Below, piece after piece: positions 48,810-60,300 of a stretch of 64,000 nt of DNA; position 1 is the stretch's first letter, and each line of letters starts with the position of its first letter. This stretch comes from Mimachlamys varia (taxonomy: Eukaryota > Mollusca > Bivalvia > Pectinida > Pectinidae): assembly GCA_947623455.1 (NCBI GenBank), contig OX392534.1, positions 40,739,426-40,803,425 on the forward strand, read 5' to 3'. The position numbers were made by a program, and so were the translations under genes. The notes beneath the pieces are model-generated. The model was not told where the DNA came from. It did no database searches and saw only the letters and a program-made list of their open reading frames with translations.

Positions 48810-49098
48810 CTATGGTATTTACATGATTCGTTATTCTTGGGCTTGCTCTAAATATCGAGATTTTCGTGATCGATTCCGACTGCTGACAGACAAAATTACA
48901 ACACAGGGTTTCGAGAGATGCAGGTTCATCATAACTATAAGCAAGTTTTATGTTCGCCATTTTTGTCTCAATAATAAATATTTTGTATCATTGTGTGATA
49001 TGAAGATGCACGTTTTTAAGTATGCTTATTCGTGTGCTTAGTTGCATCCTCGATATCCAGCGGTTACGATCACCTACGCTCTCTACACCCCCGGAATA
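48810..49098 (-). repeat. R1 partial copy followed by one 52-bp unit
   Basis: ATGATTCGTTATTCTTGGGCT, CTGCTGACAGACAAAATTA, GGTTTCGAGAGATGCAGGTT and GATATGAAGATGCACGTTTTT match 60080-60270, the distal part of R1. At 49047 this runs straight into CCTCGATATCCAGCGGTTAC, the unit of the 44974-45180 array. Confidence 0.65.
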
Positions 49099-49434
49099 TG
49101 TCATATAAAAAATATTTTACATGCTTATTTGAATCTTCCAAGTTTCAAACTGTCAGATATTTTCAAGTAGATTGTTCCACAGTGACGGCCCATCGTATAA
49201 AAATGAATCCCGGATGTTTACTATCTTACAGTACTTTTTGGCAGAACAAGCGGTTGATGTCTCCTGGTTTGTCCTAAACTAGACATAGGGACATTGTAGT
49301 CCACATTGTTTGTACACATTTTCGTAGTAAACGATTTGAAATTATACAGAACTAGTTTAATTTTACTTCTAAATTAATTAATTAAATGTGTTTTACGCAC
49401 CTGAATCTTTTGCTTCTATATAAGTTAAGATTTT

Positions 49435-50390
49435 TTGTTAGATTCCAACCTCTTGGCCTATAGCATCACTGAAGAGTCCTAGAAGGACGAAACAGCTGCA
49501 TGATGCAGTTTAATTTTTTTTCGGCATACCGTTCCTATTACTGAATTTAAAAGGTGCAGCATTTGTGTGTGTTACGTTATCTTTATTACATTCAATACTT
49601 AATTCTGATGACAATGTCTGCTTTTTCTGTTTAATCCCTACTAACATAACTTTCGTTTTATCTCTATTAACAACCATTTGTGAGTTAGACACCATTGTGT
49701 TATATTGTGAAATCAGATCGTAGACATGTCTCGATAACTTCAGTACTTTTGTCAGCTTTCGTCATAATTGTATCATCTGCATACATGTACATTTTCTAGA
49801 GTGAAGAGGCATGTCATTTACATCAATGGCCTGATTATTGAGCCCTGGGTACATCAGAGGTTAATTCGCATGGGTTTCTTAAACATTTAAAAAAACACTC
49901 TGCAAGAAATGATGTGTCAAATAGGATTTAAAGAAATGAATGGCATTATTTGAACATCCATATATTTGCATTTTGTCTAGTAACATTGTATGATCAACAA
50001 GGCTAAAGGCCTTACGAAAATCAGCATACATAACACCAGTTAGATTGCCTTTATCCATTTCCTTGTACCACCTGTTTGTTAGAGCTGCCAGTGCCGTCCG
50101 ACATGAAAGCATACCTCTAAAACCAAACTGGTTTTCAATAAGTAAATTATACTTGATTTTTTTTATAGAAATAAGAATGTACTTACAGGTAAAATAGATA
50201 TTGGTCTGTAGTTACTTACTGATTTTTTCTCAAAGGATTGGGTAGTTTTCAAACACTCAGTTAAGTTGTTGGTTTCAACAATGTTAGTAAAAAAAAGGTC
50301 AATACAAAATATTTGAGTTTTCACTAGGTTCATCAATTTATTATCAACAAACAAAGTATGATCAGGCTAAGGATGGCAGTGGCTCAGTAC
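49435..50390 (-). mobile_element. Dead non-LTR retrotransposon (RT fragment, YADD motif)
   Basis: On the minus strand, in order: VSNYRPISILPV (about 50190-50160), RTALAALTNRW and GVMYADFRKAFSLVDHTMLL (about 50100-49970), the catalytic YADD in MYMYADDTIMTKADKS (codons at 49783-49772), then NRDKTKVMLVG (about 49670-49640). These are the ordered landmarks of a LINE reverse transcriptase. Frames are broken between the blocks and both ends are missing, so it is inactive. The 3' side runs into R2 sequence at 49435-49595. CR1- or jockey-like membership is a guess. Confidence 0.8.
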
Positions 50391-50806
50391 TAATAATCTC
50401 GTGACGGCGACCATTTTCAAACAGACGTGTTGAATCTGGTTATAGTTTTAGAAATTGGGTGCGGCAGTAAGTTCACGACCTTCAGTGAATTGATTTAACA
50501 AGAAGGTTAGTATAAAAATATATATTTCCATTGATACCGAATTTGCATGTGTAAAAACGGCCTAAGTTACTGCCTTATTGCGCATATTTATATAGAAAGG
50601 AATTTGACCCCCAGAGCTGCAATCAATCCCAAAGAGAGTCAGAACCGTTCGGACTATGTAGTACGGTACTATATATCGATACTGGCCTTTCTTTTGACAT
50701 TGTGGTAAATGGACATTGTCTTTGTTTGCTGAAAATGTAGTGCAGAATATGTTTCTTGTTTTTTCGTGTCTTTGATGCTGTGATACAGTACATATCTATA
50801 TTATTC

Positions 50807-53800
50807 ATATTAATGTTGTGGTACAGCATATGTTAAACATTGTCCTGTGGAACAGTATATGTTGTTCTGTGTGTTGATGCTGTGGTACAGTGTATGTTGT
50901 TCTGTGTGTTGATGCCGTGGTACAGTATATGTTGTTCTGTGTGTTGATGTCTTGGTTCAGTATATGTTGTTCTGTGTGTTGATGTCGTGGTATAGTATAT
51001 GTTGTTCTATGTGTTGATGCCGTGGTACAGTATATGTTGTTCTGTGTGTTGATGCCGTGGTACAGTATATGTTGTTCTGTGTGTTGATACCGTGGTACAG
51101 TATATGTTGTTCTGTGTGTTGATGCCGAGGTACAGTATATGTTGTTCTGTGTGTTGATGTCGTGGTACAGTATATGTTGTTCTATGTGTTGATGTCGTGG
51201 TACAGTATATGTTGTTGTGTGTGTTGATGCCGTGGTACAGTATATGTTGTTCTGTGTGTTGATGTCGAGGTACAGTATATGTTGTTATGTGTGTTGATGC
51301 CGTGGTACAGTGTATCTTGTTCTGTGTGTTGATGCCGTGGTACAGTATACATTGTTCAGTGTGTTAATGTCGTGGTACAGTATACGTTGTTCTATGTGTT
51401 GATGCCGTGGTACAGTATAAGTTGTTCTGTGTGCTGATGCCATGGTTCAGTGTATGTTGTTCTGTGTGTTGATGTCGTGGTACAGTATATATTGTTCGGT
51501 GTGGTGATGTCGTGGTACAGTATATGTTGTTGTGTGTGTTGATGCCGTGGTACAGTATATGTTGTTCTATGTGTTTATGTCGTGGTACAGTATATGTTGT
51601 TCGGTGTGGTGATGTCGTGGTACAGTATATGTTGTTGTGTGTGTTGATGACGCGGTACAGTATATGTTGTTCTGCGTGTTTATGTCGTGGTACAGTATAT
51701 GATGTTCTGTGTGTTGATGTCGTGGTACAGTATATGTTGTTGTGTGTGTTGATGCCGTGGTACAGTATATGTTGTTCTGTGTGTTGATGCCGTGGTACAG
51801 TATATGTTGTTCTGTGTGTTGATGTCGTGGTACAGTATATGTTGTTCCATGTGTTGATGTCGTGGTACATTATATATTGTTCTGTGTGTTGATGTCGTGG
51901 TACAGTATATGTTGTTCTATGTGTTGATGCCGTGGTACAGTATATGTTGTTCTGTGTGTTGATGCCGTGGTACAGTATATGTTGTTCCATGTGTTGATGT
52001 CGTGGTACATTATATATTGTTCTGTGTGTTGATGTCGTGGTACAGTATATGTTGTTCTATGTGTTGATGCCGTGGTACAGTATATGTTGTTCCGTGTGTT
52101 GATGCCGTGGTACAGTATATGTTGTTCTGTGTGTTGATGACGTGGTACAGTATATGTTGTTCTGTGTGTTGATGTCGTGGTACAGTATATGTTGTTGTGT
52201 GTGTTGATGCCGTGGTACAGTATATGTTGTTGTGTGTGTTGATGCCGTGGTACAGTATATGTTGTTGTGTGTGTTGATGCCGTGGTACAGTATATGTTGT
52301 TGTGTGTGTTGATGCCGTGGTACAGTATATGTTGTTCTGTGTGTTGATGTCGTGGTACAGTATATGTTGTTGTGTGTGTTGATGCCGTGGTACAGTATAT
52401 GTTGTTGTGTGTGTTGATGCCGTGGTACAGTATATGTTGTTCTATGTGTTGATGCCGTGGTACAGTATATGTTGTTCTGTGTGTTGATGTCGTGGTACAG
52501 TATATGTTGTTCTGTGTGTTGATGCCGTGGTACAGTATATGTTGTTCTGTGTGTTGATGTCGTGGTACAGTATATGTTGTTATGTGTGTTGATGCCGTGG
52601 TACAGTATATGTTGTTCCGTGTGTTGATGTCGTGGTACAGTATATGTTGTTCAGTGTTTTGATGTCGTGGTACAGTATTTGTTGTTGTGTGTGTTGATGC
52701 CGTGGTACAGTATATGTTGTTGTGTGTGTTGATGCCGTGGTACAGTATATGTTGTTGTGTGTGTTGATGCCGTGGTACAGTATATGTTGTTGTGTGTGTT
52801 GATGCCGTGGTACAGTATATGTTGTTGTGTGTGTTGATGTCGTGGTACAGTATATGTTGTTGTGTGTGTTGATGCCGTGGTACAGTATATGTTGTTGTGT
52901 GTGTTGATGCCGTGGTACAGTATATGTTGTTGTGTGTGTTGATGTCGTGGTACAGTATATGTTGTTCTGTGTGTTGATGCCGTGGTACAGTATATGTTGT
53001 TGTGTGTGTTGATGTCGTGGTACAGTATATGTTGTTCTGTGTGTTGATGCCGTGGTACAGTATATGTTGTTCTGTGTGTTGATGTCGTGGTACAGTATAT
53101 GTTGTTCTGTGTGTTGATGCCGTGGTACAGTATATGTTGTTCTGTGTGTTGATGTCGTGGTACAGTATATGTTGTTATGTGTGTTGATGCCGTGGTACAG
53201 TATATGTTGTTCCATGTGTTGATGTCGTTGTACAGTATATGTTGTTCAGTGTGTTGATGTCGTGGTACAGTATTTGTTGTTGTGTGTGTTGATGCCGTGG
53301 TACAGTATATGTTGTTGTGTGTGTTGATGCCGTGGTACAGTATATGTTGTTGTGTGTGTTGATGCCGTGGTACAGTATATGTTGTTGTGTGTGTTGATGC
53401 CGTGGTACAGTATATGTTGTTGTGTGTGTTGATGCCGTGGTACAGTATATGTTGTTGTGTATGTTGATGTCGTGGTACAGTATATGTTGTTGTGTATGTT
53501 GATGTCGTGGTACAGTATATGTTGTTGTGTATGTTGGTGTCGTGGTACAGTATATGTTGTTCTGTGTGTTGTTGTCGTGGTACAGTATATGTTGTTGTGT
53601 GTGTTGATGCCGTGGTACAGTATATATTGTTCTGTGTGTTGATGCCGTGGTACAGTATATCTTGTTCTGTGTGTTGATGTCGTGGTACAGTATATGTTGT
53701 TGTGTTTGTTGATGCCGTGGTACAGTATATGTTGTTCTATGTGTTGATGTCGTGGTACAGTATATGTTGTTCTGTCTGTTGATGTCGTGGTACAGTATAT

Positions 53801-55222
53801 GTTGTTCTGTGTGTTGATGTCGTGGTACAGTATATGTTGTTCTGTGTGTTGATGTCGTGGTACAGTATATGTTGTTCTGTGTGTTGATGTCGTGGTACAG
53901 TATATGTTGTTCTGTGTGTTTATGTCGTGGTACAGTATATGTTGTTCTGTGTGTTGATTTCGTGGTTCAGTATATGTTGTTCTGTGTGTTGATGTCGTGG
54001 TACAGTATACGTTGTTCTATGTGTTGATGTCGTGGTACAGTATAAGTTGTTCTGTGTGCTGATGCCGTGGTACAGTGTATGTTGTTCTGTGTGTTGATGT
54101 CGTGGTACAGTATATATTGTTCGGTGTGGTGATGTCGTGGTACAGTATATGTTGTTGTGTGTGTTGATGCCGTGGTACAGTATATGTTGTTCTATGTGTT
54201 TATGTCGTGGTACAGTATATGTTGTTTTGTGTGTTGATGACGCGGTACAGTATATGTTGTTCTGCGTGTTTATGTCGTGGTACAGTATATGTTGTTTTGT
54301 GTGTTGATGACGCGGTACAGTATATGTTGTTCTGTGTGTTGATGTCGTGGTACAGTATTTGTTGTTGTGTGTGTTGATGCCGTGGTACAGTATATGTTGT
54401 TGTGTGTGTTGATGCCGTGGTACAGTATATGTTGTTGTGTGTGTTGATGCCGTGGTACAGTATATGTTGTTGTGTGTGTTGATGCCGTGGTACAGTATAT
54501 GTTGTTGTGTGTGTTGATGTCGTGGTACAGTATATGTTGTTGTGTGTGTTGATGCCGTGGTACAGTATATGTTGTTGTGTATGTTGATGTCGTGGTACAG
54601 TATATGTTGTTGTGTATGTTGATGTCGTGGTACAGTATATGTTGTTGTGTATGTTGGTGTCGTGGTACAGTATATGTTGTTCTGTGTGTTGTTGTCGTGG
54701 TACAGTATATGTTGTTGTGTGTGTTGATGCCGTGGTACAGTATATATTGTTCTGTGTGTTGATGCCGTGGTACAGTATATGTTGTTCTGTGTGTTGATGT
54801 CGAGGTACAGTATATGTTGTTGTGTTTGTTGATGCCGTGGTACAGTATATGTTGTTCAGTGTGTTGATGCCGTGGTACAGTATATGTTGTTCTGTGTGTT
54901 GATGTCGTGGTACAGTATATGTTGTTCTGTGTGTTGATGTCGTGGTACAGTATATATTGTTCTGTGTGTTGATGTCGTGGTACATTATATGTTGTTCTGT
55001 GTGTTGATGCCGTGGTACAGTATATATTGTCCTGTGTGTTGATGTCGTGGTACAGTATATGTTGTTCTGTGTGTTGATGTCGTGGTACAGTATATGTTGT
55101 TGTGTGTGTTGATGTCGTGGTACAGTATATGTTGTTCTGTGTGTTGATGCCGGGTTACAGTATATGTTGTTGTGTTTGTTGATGTCGTGGTACAGTATAT
55201 GTTGTTTTGCGTGTTGATGTCG
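50807..55222. repeat. 35-bp minisatellite, about 125 units (4.4 kb)
   Basis: The unit has cores GTTGATGTCGTGGTACAG and TATATGTTGTTCTGTGT. Because 35 is not a multiple of 3 and the unit lacks stops in three minus frames, long open frames of 200-260 codons arise by chance on the minus strand, and short ones on the + strand. Larger blocks are copied: 53457-53677 equals 54577-54797 almost exactly (1120 bp = 32 units apart), and the 51376 block recurs near 54001 (2625 bp = 75 units). Units are regular with few point changes, which implies recent turnover. Confidence 0.96.
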
Positions 55223-57327
55223 TAAGTTTTAATAAGACTATCAAAGTTGAAAGTTCATTTACCACACCCTGATTTAAGAAGCTGGAGTGGTCGACTATAC
55301 TGCGTCTGTGCAGGCCGCGTTTTAATGTTGAATGTGAATAAAATCGGCAAGATATTACGTCGCATCACTTATGGGCACTTTAAAGTCCAACATGTTTTGA
55401 ATCGTTTTAAAAATAATATCAAGGTTGAAGGTTCATTTACCGCATTCTGATTTTAGGAGCAGCACTGCAGAGGGTATCGGCAAGGTATTGAGGTCTCATG
55501 TCTTTGTACTTTGTTGTAAATTGTTTGTGGACAGGAAATAAGAACTGATCAGAACTGACTGACAAGCCCACTGAATGAGTATCATGGCCTAGTAGTTCAA
55601 AAGACGATTAGTGATTTGCGAAAATTTTAATTATCATGAAACTTTAAAACGAAAGCATTGAATTAGTTACAATTTTCAAGATCTACAGACATGTTACATT
55701 AAAAATTGTGAGATTTACTGAATTATTATTATTAAAAGTCGGAAAATGTCATTAAATAGTAATAAAGCTAACAACCTTTTGAACCACTAGGATATATTTT
55801 CATCCCGAATGATCATGACAGATTCCTTGTTAGGAATAGTTTAACGGCTTTATAATATGCCTTTTTTATTCACCAAAATGAATGATATTAAATGACTTAT
55901 GGTAATGAGTTCAATTATACCTCCATTAACCGGAACTTTATTTCCCTGTTAATACACAGCAAACCTCAAACTGAACGAGATGTTGTTTTGCTTTGTAAAA
56001 CCATGAAATGATAACAAAAATAATTGCTTTCACAGCATATTTCACCGGCACAAGCATGTAAACACATTTAAATACCTTACTTGTGTACAGGTCCCAAATT
56101 CCGATGATTTAATTGATTTTTCAATAAAGCTTGTCAGGGGTTTAATCTGGTCTGTCCATGCTTAGATTCGCCGGCTTATTAAACCTGAATCATTCGCCTC
56201 CGGAGTAAGTGAACAAAACACACATGAACTACTACAAATACACTACACCCCAAACGGTGACAGGTACAATTGTATGTTGGTTTTTAAAACCTAACTTCAT
56301 CAATTATTCAAAAAAACATCCGGTTCTGTATTAATGATCTAGTTATTATTTTCTATGCGATATTTATGTATTTGTATTTGAGTAATAAAAAAGTAATACA
56401 AATAATAAAAAAACAGCAAAAAATGTACATTTATGATCAAATGATTTATGACATGATCAGCAAAACACTAAGATTGTATGGGAACAAATTTGTAGCCGCG
56501 TAGACAGTTAATTAACTTACTTCCAAATCTTAGAATATGTAGACAATATAAATAGAAGCAGCATCGCTGAGTCAGTAAAAATGTATTGTTCTAGAATTAC
56601 CTAAACTTACATTTTAGAGCATTTAAATCTCTCAGAAAAACTCTTTTTTCATGGCCCCAAGTTTCGATACACCGACAAGGGCTCCACGCCTCTTTGAATG
56701 CTGAACCTATGGAGCTTCGCTTTTTCTGTTATCGATCTTATGACCTCCGTTAATACACATTATATTGAATATATGTAGTCAAGGAACTACCTTGTAAAGT
56801 TGTCTGAATTCAGTAAACCTGTTACATTTGTACATATATATGTAGCAGGTACACCCTGTGACTGTGTTCATTTTACAACGTAAACCGTTCTAATGCCATC
56901 TAGATCAAAATTAATTTCGTAAGAAATAACAAAGACTGACATATCTGCATCAGAACAGATTTATTTGAGAGTACATCGTGTTTTAAAGAGAGTGTTTCAT
57001 CCAAAATATAGGTTTGTTGCCGAACCATTCATGAAAAAAGGTTTTGATATTATTTGAAAAAAAAAAAATATATATATATGAAAGGAATGGATATATAAAA
57101 GTTGAAACAATGTATATAAAAGGAAGGGATACATAAAAATCGATGCAATATATATGAAAGGAATTGATATATAAATGGAATTGAGTACAGCCTGCGTATT
57201 TCCTGATATTACACTTCCTTTGTGTGTCTTCATGCATGCCTTTGGTTCATGTGTCATTCCCACGCACTGGGGGCTGTCTAGGTAGAAACGGTTTCTGATG
57301 TGGTCGTCTATAGGGTGTAATCCTATC
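55223..57327. other. AT-rich spacer downstream of gene 4
   Basis: A phrase GTTGAAAGTTCATTTACCAC (55247) is repeated as GTTGAAGGTTCATTTACCGC (55423). I see no supported exon. AATAAA on the minus strand at 56960-56965 is a possible gene 4 polyadenylation signal about 360 bases after its stop. Four ATATATAAA-type blocks lie at 57065-57180. Confidence 0.5.
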
Positions 57328-60300
57328 CTAGTGTAACCCCTTCTTCATGACGATAGGTAGAGAAGGGTCTGTAACATAGAAAAATAAGATAGAATGATTT
57401 TTGATCGCTGAATCTGAGTTTGAATAAATAAATGCTATATGATATATTTTTGTCTAATGTGTTTAGATAAAACAATACCTGGTACCCGAAGAAGAAAAGT
57501 GAAAAGGGAAGCTGGAATATCGATTTTACAGAACTTAAGTACATTATATTATTTTGAATATAGGTGATGCTTTTTTTTGTTCTGGGGGTATAACACACAA
57601 AAAACCCAAAGTGTACTCTTAAATAAACCACAAAGTGGCTTATAATGACAGTACACACCGGTTTTTGTGTTATAACCCCATAACAAAAACTAGATTCAAG
57701 TTAATCCTTATAATTTAATCTATATCCTGCGAAAATTCACTTTATCAATGGACTCTTTTCTCTTACATATTCATACACTGCTGCATCAGCCAATTAAAAG
57801 CGACGTTATAAACTGAACGGCGACCTTATTTTTGTAACCTGATGAGCTGATATTATAATGTTTTAAACCAATGAAAAAAGCTTGTTTCAAGCGAAATTAA
57901 ATTATTTAGGAATTACATCATATATTTTGCTTGATAAATTGTGTATTACAAACATTAGGATCAGGAGGGCAATCTCAAAAACAATGTTCATAAAATTGAT
58001 AACAATATTGATATTCACCTTCTAAAGCGCTCAAGACATTTTTGATCTCGACTGGAAAAAAAGAATTGCAGTTTAACACATCGCTAATAAAACCATTAAA
58101 TTATATTGTTGTTTCATTTTTAGTTTTAATATAAATCCTATTAATTAAGACAAATTGTTTTATGGCATTGAATATGTTATATATGATATAAAGGCATATC
58201 TCATAAGCAGGTAATATATTTAATTGCATTTTCTTTTAAATGGCTTTAATTTGCAATTCATGATTTGAAATGACATATTATTGCATGCAATACAACATAT
58301 TTAATTTCAATAAAGTCTGAAAATTGTATATTGTTTTTCTTAAATATTATATCAAATGTACTTTCTATATTTTCAAAATAGTTTAAAAATTGACGTTTTA
58401 GATAGAGTTCTGATCTACTCACGTATAAGGTCTAACACTTCTTGGGGAGCTGTGAAAATGCAAATTGAATAGTTGACAATGATAACTTGTTTTGTCAATA
58501 AGGTAACAAAAGAGTGTCTCATAAAACTATACTCGCAGTGTATACATATTACACTCTAAAGCATAAACATAGTCATCATTAACTTACTTTTAGTGTGTAT
58601 CATTTAATAAATACAGTGAATAGAAATACACAAGGAAAATATCAAAATGTCCAGACAAAATGTTCTCTGTCTAAGTTTTGGCAAAATTGAAGTATTCTTT
58701 ATTGATATTGGTTGAGTTCAATTTTGTTTCAATTGCTAAAGAAATAAAAATGTGCTTACTTCCTATGTCGCGGAGTGCGTCTCTGATATCTGGAACAGAA
58801 AGAATGGTAAATAAACTGCTGTGCTTAGAAAATCTTATAAACTTAACTAATATTAGATTTCTTTAACTATTGCTTTTAATCAGGCATACTCCATTATTTA
58901 TATATTTTACTTTCGTCTAAAAACAATTTATTTAATTGACAAATTTTTAATTAAAATGAAATGAACGAATGGAGCTTGTAAATAAAAAAAGCCCAACATT
59001 TATTTGCCTGTTCATAAGAAAATAGTATAATTATCAATAATATGGTAATCATGGCCATAAATCTATTTTATATACATATTTTTTCAGAAAATCAAATGCA
59101 TTTTAGAGTGTATACATGTAGATAATGATAAACAAAACTCCAGAGAAGTCAAAGTATATGAATGTTCAGGACAGTATTGATTGCAAATATTCTACATAAA
59201 AAACCCACACACTTAACCAGACTAATGCAAGTTTCTATGTGAAAGGTTTAAAGTTTACTTATTTAAATATGAAAATTAACATTCCACCAAGGAATGCTAT
59301 CGAATGAATTTACGTTGCAAAGGCAAGAAGGTAATGAAAGATAATTCGTTAATCCAGCATAGTTTATACCATCGGTTTGATATCTTTTTAAAAGTATAAT
59401 ACATATAACATATAGTAAAAAAGTACGGGGGATGAGAGGTGGAGTGTGATAAGATTCTTGACGAAGCTGTTGCTCAGTCCATAATACAAAGAAGGATCAA
59501 CTTAGTACAAGCCATAATTGCTATCCCTTTCTTTTCCGAATGTATGTGTCGTTCCGAGACACTATATATGTAGTATTCCCCACACAATTCATTGTTATTC
59601 TTTAACCTTCATTAACATAAAACATACCTGCCAATTGGTAAAAGAAGCAGAAAGGACCAGGACAACCATCGTGGCTCTCTTCACTGCTCGAGCCACCGCC
59701 GTGACCGCCACCGTTACCGCCTTTGTGATCACGTTTTGTCTTAAGCATTCCCTCCAAAGATGAACGTAGATTTTCCTGTTTTTTAATGATAAGAAAAAAA
59801 TCGTTAAACTGCTGTTTAAGAATGGAATCTATTTGTTTATCATCGTTAGACTTGCGTATGCTATTCACTCATATCTTAGTACAAATTATTGTGTAGTAAT
59901 ATATAGTCTCATCCTAAGATTGACCTAATTTAGAAGAAGATGACTTAAGTTCGAATCACAATAATTTTTTTATAGCATGAGAAGATAAAAATATAAAAGG
60001 AGCCGTTTAAACCCTGAAGATTAAACAACATCATTTTGTTTTTTCTTTGAATTGTGAACATGGTTACATGTCGCAATTGATTCGTTATTCTAAGGATTGC
60101 TCTTAATATCGAGACATATGTAAACTGCTGACGAACAAATTTATGGTACAGGGATTTGAGAGATGCAGGTTGATGAAGACTTTAGGCAAGTTTTATGGTC
60201 GCCATCTTGGTCTCATTGAGAAATATTCTGTATCTTTAAATTTTGTGATATGAGGATGGACGTTTTTGAGTATGCTCATTATTGTGTTTACTTGTTGTGA

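Noticed and set aside
51364..54985. Long minus-strand open frames of 208-261 codons (EQHILYHGINT-type)
   Set aside because: They are the translation of the 35-bp array in three cycling frames. The unit has no stop in those frames, so length carries no coding evidence.
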